Assembly (NCBI GenBank): GCA_029266415.1
Contig: JAQSWW010000008.1
Location: 1-40,475, forward strand
DNA length: 40,475 nucleotides
Direction of reading: 5' to 3'
DNA from: Actinomycetospora sp.
GTDB lineage: Bacteria; Actinomycetota; Actinomycetes; Mycobacteriales; Pseudonocardiaceae
The position numbers and the translations under genes are program-made. Under the pieces are notes generated by a model. That model searched no databases, was not told the DNA's origin, and saw only the letters and a program-made list of their open reading frames with translations. Below, piece by piece: positions 27,409-35,257 of this stretch (position 1 is the stretch's first letter; every line of letters begins with the position of its first letter).

Positions 27409-28611
27409 TCAGCCGATCGAGGGCTCCGCGACGGCCAGCAGCGGCGTCCGGCCGGGACGCCCGGCCCGCGCCAGGACCTCGCGGTAGAGGTCGAGGTAGC
27501 CGCGGGCCATCACCGCGGGCGTGAAGCGGTGCCGGGCCGCGGCGCGGCAGGCCGCGCGGTCGAGGGTGCCCTCGGCACGGGCCGCGAGGAGGGCGGCGAG
27601 GGCGTCCTCGTCGTCCGGCGCGACGAGCCGCCCGGTGCGGCCCTCGTCGAGCAGCTCGGGCAGGCACCCGCGTCCGTACCCGACGACCGGTGTGCCCAGG
27701 GCGAGCGACTCGACGATCCCCGTGCCGCCGGGCTCCTCCCAGCGCAGCGGGCAGAGCTGGGCCGACGCGGTGGCCACGAGGCGGTCGCGCTCGGCCCCGC
27801 GCAGCGCCCCGACCCAGCGGACGCGGTCGCCGTCGAGCAGCGGCGCGACCTCGTCGAGGAACCACGCGACGTCCGGGTGCTCCCGCGCGCGGGGGTCGGA
27901 CGCGAGCGCGGCGTCGAGCGCCGCCGCGTCGTGGTGGGGGCCGACGGGTCCGGCGAGCACGACCCGGCGCCCGGTGCGGTGGGCGAGCCGCGCGGCGACG
28001 TCCTGGCCCTTGCCCGGGGTGAGGCGGGCGAGGACCACGAGGTGGTCGCCGACGTCCACCACCGGCGGTGCCGTGTCCGCGAGCGGCGTCGCCAGGTGCA
28101 CGTGCCCGAGCGCCTCGTCACGCAGGGCGGCCGGGGCGCCGGCGAGCTGCGCGGCGGACACGCCGTTGACGAACACCCGGTCCCGCCCGTCGAAGCGTCC
28201 GTAGAGCTCGGGGTGCTTGGCGAGGTCCCAGTGCAGCGTGTGCAGCACCGGGACGCCGGCGTCGGCGTAGGACACCAGGCCCCACGCCTCGAGGTGGGAG
28301 TGCACGAGGTCGACGTCGTCGCGGCGCCGCAGCTCCTGCAGCACACCGTCGACGTGCGCGGCGGCGACGCCCATGACCCGGTTGTAGGGCGCGGCGATCG
28401 CCGCGAAGCGGGGCTCGGCGAACGTGCTGACCTGCTCGTCCACCTCGAGCCGGCTCGTGCCCACCGTCGCCAGCACCACCCGGACCCCGAGCCGGCGCAG
28501 CTCGGGGACGAGCGTGGCCAGCACGGCCTCGATGCCCCCGTAGCCCTCGGGCGGCACGGGCAGCCACGGCCCGGCGTCGACGAGGACGGTGAGCGGGCGC
28601 GCGCTCATCAC
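27409..28611 (-). CDS. GT4-family glycosyltransferase
   Basis: A 400-residue GT-B enzyme. The N-terminal domain begins DAGPWLPVPPEGYGGIEAVL (glycine-rich acceptor loop) and continues with DLVHSHLEAW. The C-terminal nucleotide-sugar domain has LVVLARLTPGKGQDVAARL, a WVGALRG segment and EEPGGTGIVESLALGTPVVGYG, the EX7E-type donor motif. The sugar donor cannot be named. The start is GTG 28611 or ATG 28608; both overlap the TGA of gpgS, so they are one operon. In the context of gpgS it may act on glucosylglycerate or a related primer, as inference. Confidence 0.88.
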   Translation of the reverse strand: MMSARPLTVLVDAGPWLPVPPEGYGGIEAVLATLVPELRRLGVRVVLATVGTSRLEVDEQVSTFAEPRFAAIAAPYNRVMGVAAAHVDGVLQELRRRDDVDLVHSHLEAWGLVSYADAGVPVLHTLHWDLAKHPELYGRFDGRDRVFVNGVSAAQLAGAPAALRDEALGHVHLATPLADTAPPVVDVGDHLVVLARLTPGKGQDVAARLAHRTGRRVVLAGPVGPHHDAAALDAALASDPRAREHPDVAWFLDEVAPLLDGDRVRWVGALRGAERDRLVATASAQLCPLRWEEPGGTGIVESLALGTPVVGYGRGCLPELLDEGRTGRLVAPDDEDALAALLAARAEGTLDRAACRAAARHRFTPAVMARGYLDLYREVLARAGRPGRTPLLAVAEPSIG

Positions 28612-29588
28612 GCCACCGGCCGCGAGCGGGCGAGCACCTCGCGCAGCGGGGGACGCTCGTCCACGGCGACGTCGGTCTCGACGACCTCGCGGTCGAGGCC
28701 GCCGGGCCCCGGGGCCGACGGGCGCCGGAACTGCACGAGCGTCGTCGCCTCGGGGACGCGGTTGAGCACGCCCTGGCGCGCGAGGCGCGCCGAGGCCGCG
28801 AGCTGGATCTGGGCGGCCATGCGCCCGAGCGCCTGCAGGTCGTGGTGGCGGTGGACGCGGACGCCGAGGTCGACCTGGGCCATGGCGTCGAGGCCGACGA
28901 GGTCGAGGACGTCGACGAGCATCCCGAGCTCGACGCCGTAGCCGGTGGCGAACGGGATGGACTCCAACAGGTCGCGCCGGGCGGCGAACTCACCGGCCAG
29001 CGGCTGCACGAACCCCGCCAGCTGCGGCCACGCGAGGTTCAGCAGCGGGCGGGCGACGAGCTCGCTGACCCGGCCGCCGCCGTCGACGTCGACGGTGCCG
29101 TCGCCGACGAGCGGGCGGTGGTAGAAGCCCTTGACGAAGGCGACGTCGGGGTCGGCGAGCAGCGGACCGAGCAGCCCGGAGACGAAGCCGGGCTCGACGT
29201 CGCGCAGGTCGGCGTCGATCGCCGCCACGAGGTCACCCGAGCTGGCGGCGACGCCCTTCCACAGCGCCTCCCCCTTGCCGTGCGCGGGGAGCACGTCGGC
29301 GAGCACCGTGTCCTGGTGGACGACGGTCGCGCCGGCGGCGGACGCGACCTCGGCGGTGGCGTCCCGCGACCGGGAGTCGACGACGAGGATCTCGTCCACG
29401 AGACCGGCCCCTTCGACGAGCGCCTCGCGGACGGTGGTGACGATCCGGCCGATCGTGGCCGCTTCGTCCCGGGCCGGGAGCACGACGCTGATGCGCCGTG
29501 CGCGCTTCTGCTCGACCATGTGGCCGAGCAGCCAATCCTCCGTGCGGCTGGTGCGGTGCGAGAGCCAGCGGCGGACCTCGGGGAGCAT
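28608..29588 (-). CDS. gpgS: Glucosyl-3-phosphoglycerate synthase
   Basis: This 326-residue GT81 enzyme transfers glucose from a nucleotide sugar (UDP-glucose in Mycobacterium) to 3-phosphoglycerate. That is the first step towards glucosylglycerate or methylglucose lipopolysaccharides. Diagnostic segments are VVLPARDEAATIG, EILVVDSRSRDATAEV, GKGEALWKGV, AAIDADLRD (metal-binding DxD), FVKGFYHRPL and GYGVELGML. Length matches mycobacterial GpgS (about 324). ATG 29588 fits this length; its ribosome site is weak. It is divergent from an oxidoreductase operon with 43 bases between, so both promoters must overlap. Confidence 0.92.
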   Translation of the reverse strand: MLPEVRRWLSHRTSRTEDWLLGHMVEQKRARRISVVLPARDEAATIGRIVTTVREALVEGAGLVDEILVVDSRSRDATAEVASAAGATVVHQDTVLADVLPAHGKGEALWKGVAASSGDLVAAIDADLRDVEPGFVSGLLGPLLADPDVAFVKGFYHRPLVGDGTVDVDGGGRVSELVARPLLNLAWPQLAGFVQPLAGEFAARRDLLESIPFATGYGVELGMLVDVLDLVGLDAMAQVDLGVRVHRHHDLQALGRMAAQIQLAASARLARQGVLNRVPEATTLVQFRRPSAPGPGGLDREVVETDVAVDERPPLREVLARSRPVA

Positions 29589-29631
29589 GCCGCGTGGTGC
29601 CCGATTCGCCCGAGCGGGTACCAGCGCGCTC

Positions 29632-30606
29632 GTGATCGATACCGAAGTCAGGGTGGGCATCGTCGGGGCCGGCGGGGTCGCGCGCCGGCACGCGGGAGCG
29701 CTGGCCGCGATGCCGGACGTGACGCCGGTCGGCGTCACGGATCCGGACCGCGACCGCGCCGCGGACCTCGCCGGCACGATCGGCACGACGCCGGCCGACG
29801 ACGTGGACGACCTGCTCGCGCGGGGCATCGACGCCGCGTGGGTGTGCGTGCCGCCGTTCGCGCACGGCGAGGTGGAGGAGCGCCTGGCCGCGGCCGGGGT
29901 GGCGCTGTTCGTCGAGAAGCCCCTCGGGCTCGACGTCGCCACCGCCGAGCGGGTGCAGGCCGCGGTGCACGCGGCCGGGGTGCCGACGTCGGTGGGCCAC
30001 CACTGGCGCTCGTCGACCGTCGTGGCCCGCGCCCGCGAGGTGCTCGCCGGGCGCGACGTCCGGCTCGTCACCGCGACGTGGCTGGACAAGGTGCCGCCGG
30101 TGGCGTGGTGGGCGCACCGCGCGTCGTCGGGCGGGCAGGTCGTCGAGCAGGCCGTGCACGTCCTCGACCTCGCGCGGCTGCTGGGCGGGGAGGTCACCGC
30201 GGTGCACGCCGTGGCCGACGCCGCGGCGCCCGCGGGCGGCGACGTCGACTCGGCCACCGCCGGGACGCTGCGGTTCGCCGGCGGGGCGGTGGGCACGCTC
30301 GCCGCGACCTGCCGGCTCGCGTGGAAGCACCGCGCGGGCCTGGAGGTCTACGCCGACGACCTGGCACTGAGCATCACCGAGGAGCAGCTCACCGTCCGCG
30401 ACGGCGACGGCACGTGGACCGTCGAGGTCGACCCGGCCGAGGCCCGCACGGCCGCGGACCGCGCGTTCGTCGACCACCTGCGCGGCCGGGAGCCGTCCGG
30501 GTCCGGCACGGTCGTCGACCACGCCGAGGGCCTGCGCACCCACCGGCTCGCGTGCGCGCTGGCCGACTCGGTGGCCTCCGGCGCCCCGGTGGTGCTGGAT
30601 GCCTGA
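29632..30606 (+). CDS. Gfo/Idh/MocA-family oxidoreductase
   Basis: This 324-residue NAD(P)-dependent enzyme has the Rossmann motif VGIVGAGGVARRHAGAL at the N-terminus, VCVPPFAH, and the family signature LFVEKPLGLD with the catalytic-site Lys. The C-terminal beta domain has GGQVVEQAVHVLDLARLL (EQAVH ligand-binding region). Members oxidise sugars, inositols or their phosphates; the substrate is unknown. GTG 29632 was chosen since the Rossmann strand begins 8 residues later; the frame is open far upstream on the antisense of gpgS. It overlaps the next gene by 8 bases. Confidence 0.88.
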   Translation: MIDTEVRVGIVGAGGVARRHAGALAAMPDVTPVGVTDPDRDRAADLAGTIGTTPADDVDDLLARGIDAAWVCVPPFAHGEVEERLAAAGVALFVEKPLGLDVATAERVQAAVHAAGVPTSVGHHWRSSTVVARAREVLAGRDVRLVTATWLDKVPPVAWWAHRASSGGQVVEQAVHVLDLARLLGGEVTAVHAVADAAAPAGGDVDSATAGTLRFAGGAVGTLAATCRLAWKHRAGLEVYADDLALSITEEQLTVRDGDGTWTVEVDPAEARTAADRAFVDHLRGREPSGSGTVVDHAEGLRTHRLACALADSVASGAPVVLDA

Positions 30607-31702
30607 CGCGGTGACCGACTCCCGGCTCCTCGTCGTCGACGGGCCCGGACAGGTGCGGTTCGTCCCCGATCCCCCGACCGGCCCGCTGCCCGACGGCGGC
30701 TTCGACGTGCGCACCCGCTTCTCCGGGCTCTCCGCGGGCACCGACCTGAGCTGGGTCAAGGGCACCAACGCCATGCTCGCCAGCGCGTGGGACCCGGAGC
30801 TGGGCCTCTTCGACGACGCCCGGCCCGGCGCCGGCTATCCGGTGCGGAAGGTCGGCTACATGCAGGTGGGCGAGGTCGTGGCCGCGGGGCCCTCGTCCGG
30901 ACGCCGGGTGGGCGAGCTCGTGGCGATGACCTACGGCCACCGCACGGCCCACCGCGCCGACCCGGCGGCCGAGCGCGTCGTGCCGCTGCCGCCGGGCCTC
31001 GACCCGACACTCGGGATCTACGCCGCCCACATGGGCCCGATCTGCGCCAACGGCGTCCTGCACGCCGCCGCCGAGGAGGGCGCGGCCGACCTGGACGCCG
31101 GCGTCCGCGACCGCACCGTGGCCGTCGTCGGCGCCGGCGTGGTGGGCCTGCTGACCGGGCTGTTCGCCGCGGAGCTCGGCGCCGCTTCGGTGACCGTGCT
31201 CGACCCGACCCCCGGCCGGCGCGCCGTGGCCGAGGCGCTGGGCCTGGCGGCGCGCGACCCCGACGACCCGGGAGGGGTCGTCGACCTCAAGCGGGGCTGG
31301 CGCCACGGCCCGGGCGACCACGGGGCCGACGTCGTGTTCCAGTGCCGCGGGCGCGCGTCCGCGCTGGCCACCGGACTGCGCCTGCTGCGCCCGCAGGCCA
31401 CGGTGGTCGACCTGGCGTTCTACGCCGGGGGCGCCGAGGCGGTCCGGCTCGGCGAGGAGTTCCACCACAACGGGCTCGGCGTCCGGTGCGCGCAGATCGG
31501 GCGGGTGCCGCGGGCGCTGCGCGGGACCTGGGACCGCGACCGGCTCTCGGCGGCCACCCTCGACCTGCTCGCGGCGCGCGGCGACGACCTCCTCGCCCAC
31601 GTCGTCACCGACCGCGTCCCGCTGGCCGACGCGCCCGCCCACCTCGTCGCCCTCGCCGACGGGCGGCGCCACGCGGGAATCCAGACCGTGTTCACGGCCT
31701 GA
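30599..31702 (+). CDS. Medium-chain dehydrogenase (zinc-type alcohol dehydrogenase-like)
   Basis: A 367-residue MDR protein. The N-terminal half is the GroES-like domain (LPDGGFDVRTRFSGLSAGTDLSWV) and the second half is a Rossmann domain with VAVVGAGVVGLLTGLFAAELG. The Cys/His zinc ligands of true alcohol dehydrogenases are not evident, so it may be a zinc-free or altered form. It is translated with the upstream Gfo/Idh enzyme (ATG inside its last codons), so they probably act on the same metabolite. It is often annotated as sorbitol or threonine dehydrogenase-like; I would not go further. Confidence 0.85.
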   Translation: MPDAVTDSRLLVVDGPGQVRFVPDPPTGPLPDGGFDVRTRFSGLSAGTDLSWVKGTNAMLASAWDPELGLFDDARPGAGYPVRKVGYMQVGEVVAAGPSSGRRVGELVAMTYGHRTAHRADPAAERVVPLPPGLDPTLGIYAAHMGPICANGVLHAAAEEGAADLDAGVRDRTVAVVGAGVVGLLTGLFAAELGAASVTVLDPTPGRRAVAEALGLAARDPDDPGGVVDLKRGWRHGPGDHGADVVFQCRGRASALATGLRLLRPQATVVDLAFYAGGAEAVRLGEEFHHNGLGVRCAQIGRVPRALRGTWDRDRLSAATLDLLAARGDDLLAHVVTDRVPLADAPAHLVALADGRRHAGIQTVFTA

Positions 31703-31721
31703 TCGCCTACCCTCCCGGGCC

Positions 31722-32210
31722 GTGACCACGGGAACCGGCACGGGGCGGGCGGCGGTGCAGCGGGCGCTGGAGGCGGCCGGGGCGCCGCGGGAGATCCGCA
31801 GCTTCGACACCCCGGTGCCCTCGGCCGCCGCGGCCGCCGCGCAGCTGGGCTGCCCCGTCGGCGCGATCGCGAACAGCCTCGTCTTCACCACCGGCGACGG
31901 CGTGGTGCTCGTGCTCGCCTCGGGCGCCCACCGCGTCGATCCCCGCCGCGTGGCCGTCCACCTCGGGGTGGCGAAGCGCCGGGTCAAGCGCGCCGACCCC
32001 GAGACCGTGCTGCGCGCCACCGGCCAGCGCGTCGGCGGGGTGTCGCCGGTGGGGCACCCGGCGCCGCTGCCGTGCATCGTCGACGTCGCCCTGACCGGCT
32101 ACGACACGGTCTGGGCCGGCGCCGGCGACGAGCACGCGATGTTCCCGACCACCGCCGACGAGCTCGTCGCCCTCACCGGGGGGACGCTGCTCGAGGTCGC
32201 CGACGGCTGA
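31722..32210 (+). CDS. YbaK/EbsC-family aminoacyl-tRNA deacylase
   Basis: A 162-residue protein of the YbaK/ProX fold, which removes wrongly attached amino acids from tRNA (for example Cys or Ala from tRNA-Pro). Motifs: IANSLVFTTGDG, VLVLASGAHRVDPRRVAVHLG, AKRRVKRADPETVLRATGQ, and VGGVSPVGHPAPLPCIVD with the GXXXP loop. The catalytic Lys of YbaK (in a LV.K motif) corresponds to NSLVF here and seems replaced by Asn, so the activity may differ. GTG 31722 lies 20 bases after the dehydrogenase. Confidence 0.87.
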   Translation: MTTGTGTGRAAVQRALEAAGAPREIRSFDTPVPSAAAAAAQLGCPVGAIANSLVFTTGDGVVLVLASGAHRVDPRRVAVHLGVAKRRVKRADPETVLRATGQRVGGVSPVGHPAPLPCIVDVALTGYDTVWAGAGDEHAMFPTTADELVALTGGTLLEVADG

Positions 32211-32216
32211 CCCGCC

Positions 32217-32702
32217 TCAGTGCCCGTGGTACGCGTGCACGACGGCGTGCCCGCGGCCCCGGCCGATCATCCAGCGGTTGATCGGCAGGGTGACGACGAA
32301 CGCGACGAGCAGCGCGAACGCCAGCGCGCCCCAGAAGATCACGCTGGAGAGCCCGGCCTCCATCGCCCCGGGGACGCCGACCATCACCGCGTTGTCGACG
32401 ATCTCCATGACGGCGATGGAGACGGTGTCGGCGGCCAGGGCGACGCGCACCGCCTGCCGGAACCCGACGCCCGCCCGCAGGACCCCGCGCATGGTCAGCG
32501 CGTAGCCGAACACGAACGCGAGCGCGACGGCGAGCGCGACGGTCGCGACGGTGGACAGGCCCAGCGCGGTCCCGATGACCATGCCGAGGACCTCGCCGAT
32601 CGCACAGCCGGTGAGGCAGTGCAGCGTCGCCTGCGCGGCGGTGGACCAGGGCACGGAGGCCCAGCCGGACGGCTGGACGTCGTGGACGTGGGTGTCGGAC
32701 AC
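32217..32702 (-). CDS. DUF4396 membrane protein
   Basis: A 161-residue protein with four membrane helices. The N-terminus has DTHVHDVQPSGW, then the DUF4396 signature ATLHCLTGCAIGEVLGMVIG. His and Cys in the first helix could bind a metal. The C-terminus is His-rich (GHAVVHAYHGH). The function is unknown; similar proteins are often found with copper-related genes. GTG 32702 follows GAGGAGG. The 19-base palindrome 32 bases upstream looks like a CsoR-family operator, which supports metal- or persulfide-responsive control. It converges with the YbaK gene (6-base gap). Confidence 0.82.
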   Translation of the reverse strand: MSDTHVHDVQPSGWASVPWSTAAQATLHCLTGCAIGEVLGMVIGTALGLSTVATVALAVALAFVFGYALTMRGVLRAGVGFRQAVRVALAADTVSIAVMEIVDNAVMVGVPGAMEAGLSSVIFWGALAFALLVAFVVTLPINRWMIGRGRGHAVVHAYHGH

Positions 32703-32733
32703 GGTGACCTCCTCGGACGGTGTCGGGTCCTGG

Positions 32734-32752
32734 TATACCCCCCAGGGGTATA
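32734..32752. promoter_or_regulatory. CsoR/CstR-type operator
   Basis: TATACCCC-CCA-GGGGTATA is a perfect 8-base inverted repeat with a C-tract and G-tract flanked by TATA ends, the form typical of DUF156 (CsoR, RcnR, CstR) operators. It sits 32 bases before the DUF4396 start and in the gap shared with the divergent SDR gene. No csoR gene is in the window. Confidence 0.65.
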
Positions 32753-32787
32753 ACTCGCAAGGGCGTCTCCGCCCTCGACGCCACACG

Positions 32788-32831
32788 ATGTGGACACAGC
32801 GTCCTTTTCGTGGTTCCTTGTATGTGGACAC
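32788..32831 (+). repeat. Two ATGTGGACAC direct repeats before the SDR gene
   Basis: ATGTGGACAC occurs at 32788-32797 and again at 32822-32831 (34 bases apart, about three helical turns), 30 to 70 bases before GTG 32861. The first copy runs into GCGTCC, giving a near palindrome with GGACAC. A likely binding site for the TetR protein encoded downstream. Confidence 0.4.
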
Positions 32832-32860
32832 CGAGTGCACATCGAACATCGGAGGCATCC

Positions 32861-33604
32861 GTGAGCAGCACCGAGACGCCCACCCGCACCGCCCTCGTCA
32901 CCGGCGGCTCCGGGGGCATCGGCCGGGCGGTGGCCGAGCGGCTCGCCCGGGACGGGATGGCCGTCGGCGTGCACTACGCCGGCCACGAGGCGCGGGCCGA
33001 GGAGGTCGTCGCGACGATCGAGGGGGCGGGCGGCCGAGCGATCGCCGTGGGCGGCGACGTCGCCGACCCGGAGCAGATGGCCGCCGCGTTCGACGAGGTG
33101 GAGGCCGCGTTCGGCGGGATCGACGTCGTCGTCAACACCGCCGGGATCATGATCCTGGCCCCGATCGCCGAGCTCGACCTCGACGACCTCGACCGCATGC
33201 ACCGCACCAACATCCGCGGCACGGTCGTCGTCACCCAGCAGGCGGCCCGTCGGGTGCGGGCCGGCGGGGCGATCATCGCCTTCTCGACCTCGGTCAACCG
33301 CCTGTCGTTCCCCACCTACGGCGCCTACGTGGCCAGCAAGGGCGCGGTCGAGTCGCTCGTCCCGGTGCTCGCCCGGGAGATGCGCGGCCGCGACGTCACC
33401 GTCAACGCCGTGGCCCCCGGCCCGACCGCGACCCCCCTGTTCCTGGACGGCAAGTCCGAGGAGCAGATCGCGGGCCTCGCGGCGGCGCCGCCGCTCGAGC
33501 GCCTCGGGCAGCCCGAGGACATCGCCGAGGCGGTCGCCTTCCTCGCCGGGCCGGCGCGGTGGGTCAACGGCCAGACCCTGTTCACCAACGGCGGGCTGGC
33601 GTGA
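32861..33604 (+). CDS. SDR oxidoreductase (FabG-like)
   Basis: This 247-residue classical SDR has the cofactor loop TGGSGGIGRAVAERL, NTAG in VVNTAGIM, the catalytic serine in FSTSVNRLSF, and YVASK. The APGPTATPLF loop and the C-terminal FTNGGLA end are typical of FabG-like 3-oxoacyl reductases and related enzymes. The substrate is unknown. GTG 32861 follows ATCGGAGGC. Its stop lies inside a possible GTGA overlap with the tetR gene. Two 10-base repeats upstream may be operators. It is divergent from the DUF4396 gene. Confidence 0.9.
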   Translation: MSSTETPTRTALVTGGSGGIGRAVAERLARDGMAVGVHYAGHEARAEEVVATIEGAGGRAIAVGGDVADPEQMAAAFDEVEAAFGGIDVVVNTAGIMILAPIAELDLDDLDRMHRTNIRGTVVVTQQAARRVRAGGAIIAFSTSVNRLSFPTYGAYVASKGAVESLVPVLAREMRGRDVTVNAVAPGPTATPLFLDGKSEEQIAGLAAAPPLERLGQPEDIAEAVAFLAGPARWVNGQTLFTNGGLA

Positions 33605-33672
33605 CGGCAGCAGCATCACCGTCCGCGGCGGACGCTCCGGGGACGACCAGGGGATCGCTAGCATCGCCGCCC

Positions 33673-34275
33673 GTGGCCGGGATCGAGCAGCGGCGCAGCC
33701 GCGGCCGCGGGCGGCGCCCGGCGGACGAGGTGCGCGGCGAGATCCTGGACGCGGCCGGCGAGCTGCTGATGGGCGAGGGCATGGCCGGTTTCACCTTCGA
33801 GCGGGTCTCGAACCTCTCCGGGGCGAGCCGGACCACCCTGCACAAGTGGTGGCCCACCCGCGGCGCGCTGGCGGCCGAGGCCTACTTCCGCACGGTGGAG
33901 ACCACGCTGGCGTTCCCGGACACGGGCGACATCACCGCCGACCTCACCGAGCAGCTCACCGCCTTCGTCCGCCTCGTGACCGGGACGGGCGCGGGGCGCG
34001 TGATCGCCGAGCTGATCGGGTGGTCGCAGACGGACCCCGAGCTGGCCGCGGCCTACCGCGAGCGCTACTCGGCGCCCCGCCGCGCCCTGGCCGTGACGGC
34101 CATCGAGCAGGCCCGCGACCGCGGGCAGCTGCGCCGCGACGTCGACGCGGAAGCGGTGGTCGACCAGCTCTGGGGCGCGTGCTACCACCGCCTGCTCATC
34201 CCCGACCAGCCGCTCACCGAGGCCTTCGCCCGCACCCTGGTCGATCAGCTCGTCCGGGGCCTGCAGGCGGGGTGA
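33673..34275 (+). CDS. TetR-family transcriptional regulator
   Basis: A 200-residue regulator. The helix-turn-helix is in EILDAAGELLMGEGMAGFTFERV, then SGASRTTLHKWWPTRGALAAEAY (shown as two motifs; recognition helix TTLHKWW). The C-terminal domain matches the TetR/AcrR group with a C-terminal TetR_C-type fold (LIGWSQTDPELAAAYRERY). I chose GTG 33673, which has TAGCAT 8 bases upstream, as in a leaderless gene. An earlier GTG at 33601 overlaps the SDR stop and would add 24 low-complexity residues. It probably controls the SDR gene. Confidence 0.87.
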   Translation: MAGIEQRRSRGRGRRPADEVRGEILDAAGELLMGEGMAGFTFERVSNLSGASRTTLHKWWPTRGALAAEAYFRTVETTLAFPDTGDITADLTEQLTAFVRLVTGTGAGRVIAELIGWSQTDPELAAAYRERYSAPRRALAVTAIEQARDRGQLRRDVDAEAVVDQLWGACYHRLLIPDQPLTEAFARTLVDQLVRGLQAG

Positions 34276-34279
34276 GCCC

Positions 34280-35257
34280 TCACCGCCGCGCGAACAGGAA
34301 CAGCCCGTACTGCCAGACGGCGTCGATCCACTCGCGGTCGAGGTCGAACCCCGCCGCCGCGGCCTCGGCCACGAACTCCGGGCGCCCGAACTTCACCGAG
34401 TAGCCGTGCACCAGCGAGTCGCCGCGGCGCAGGTCGAGGCCGTGGTCGAGCCCCCGGAACGTCACCGTCTGGTCCTCGGTGGCGAAGAGGTGCCCGACGA
34501 CGGCGGAGGTCTCGGGGTCCCAGCGGGCCCGCGGGTAGAACAGGTGCGGCCGGGCGTCGCCGTCGAAGGTCCGGGTGAAGTGGGCGAGCTGGTTGAGCCG
34601 GAACCGCGCCTGGGCCGTGGCGCCGGGCGGGTCGTTGTAGGCGGCCTCGAGGACGTCGCCGGGCTTGACGAGGTCGGCGGTGACGAGGAAGCGGTCGCCC
34701 GGCTCCAGGGTCGCCGCGACGTCGTCGAGCAGCGCCGCGCGCTCCGCGGTCGTGGTGTTGCCCACCGCACTGCCGAGCCACACGACGGTCAGGGGCCCCG
34801 GGCGGTGGGCGCGCAGGTGCGCGAGCGCCGCCTCGTAGCGGCCCCAGAGTCCCTGGACCTCCAGGCCGTCGACCTCGGCGGGGAGCTCGGCGGCGCTGCG
34901 CTCGAGCATCTCGCGGGTCACGTCGACGGGCAGGTAGGTCGTGGGACGCCGGCGCTGGCAGGCCCCGAGCAGCACACGGGTCTTGGCCGCGCTGCCGCTG
35001 CCGAGCTCGGCGACGAACGGGCCGACGCGGTCCGCGACCTCGTCGGCGTGCCGCTCGAGCAGCGCGAACTCGGCGGGCAGCAGGTAGTACGACGGCAGCC
35101 GGGAGAGCTCCACCCACAGGTCGGCGCCGACCGCGTCGTAGCCGTACCAGGCGGGGATGCGCGGCGGTGTCTCGCGCAGGCAGGCGAGCACCGAGGCGCG
35201 GTCGTCCCAGGCGGCGGCGTCCTCTTTCGACTCGACGGTCGTGACCGCGGCGGTCAC
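34280..35257 (-). CDS. EgtD-family amino-acid N-methyltransferase, altered substrate pocket
   Basis: This 325-residue enzyme has the EgtD length and fold: YGYDAVGADLW, LPSYYLLPAE, the SAM loop AELGSGSAAKTRVLL, LPVDVT, LGSAVGN with Asn167, and LVKPGDVLEAAYNDP with Tyr207. EgtD trimethylates histidine to hercynine for ergothioneine. Here the C-terminal TE-x-S motif that contacts the imidazole reads HGYS, so the Glu282 equivalent of M. smegmatis EgtD is Gly285, and its Met252 equivalent is Gly255 (numbering from memory). SAM and amine contacts are kept, so it probably methylates another amino acid. No egtABCE is nearby. GTG 35257 overlaps the dioxygenase stop. Confidence 0.85.
   Translation of the reverse strand: MTAAVTTVESKEDAAAWDDRASVLACLRETPPRIPAWYGYDAVGADLWVELSRLPSYYLLPAEFALLERHADEVADRVGPFVAELGSGSAAKTRVLLGACQRRRPTTYLPVDVTREMLERSAAELPAEVDGLEVQGLWGRYEAALAHLRAHRPGPLTVVWLGSAVGNTTTAERAALLDDVAATLEPGDRFLVTADLVKPGDVLEAAYNDPPGATAQARFRLNQLAHFTRTFDGDARPHLFYPRARWDPETSAVVGHLFATEDQTVTFRGLDHGLDLRRGDSLVHGYSVKFGRPEFVAEAAAAGFDLDREWIDAVWQYGLFLFARR

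Noticed and set aside
34280-35257. Calling this gene egtD (ergothioneine pathway)
   Set aside because: The histidine-contact motif is replaced and no other egt gene is near, so the symbol would overstate what is seen.
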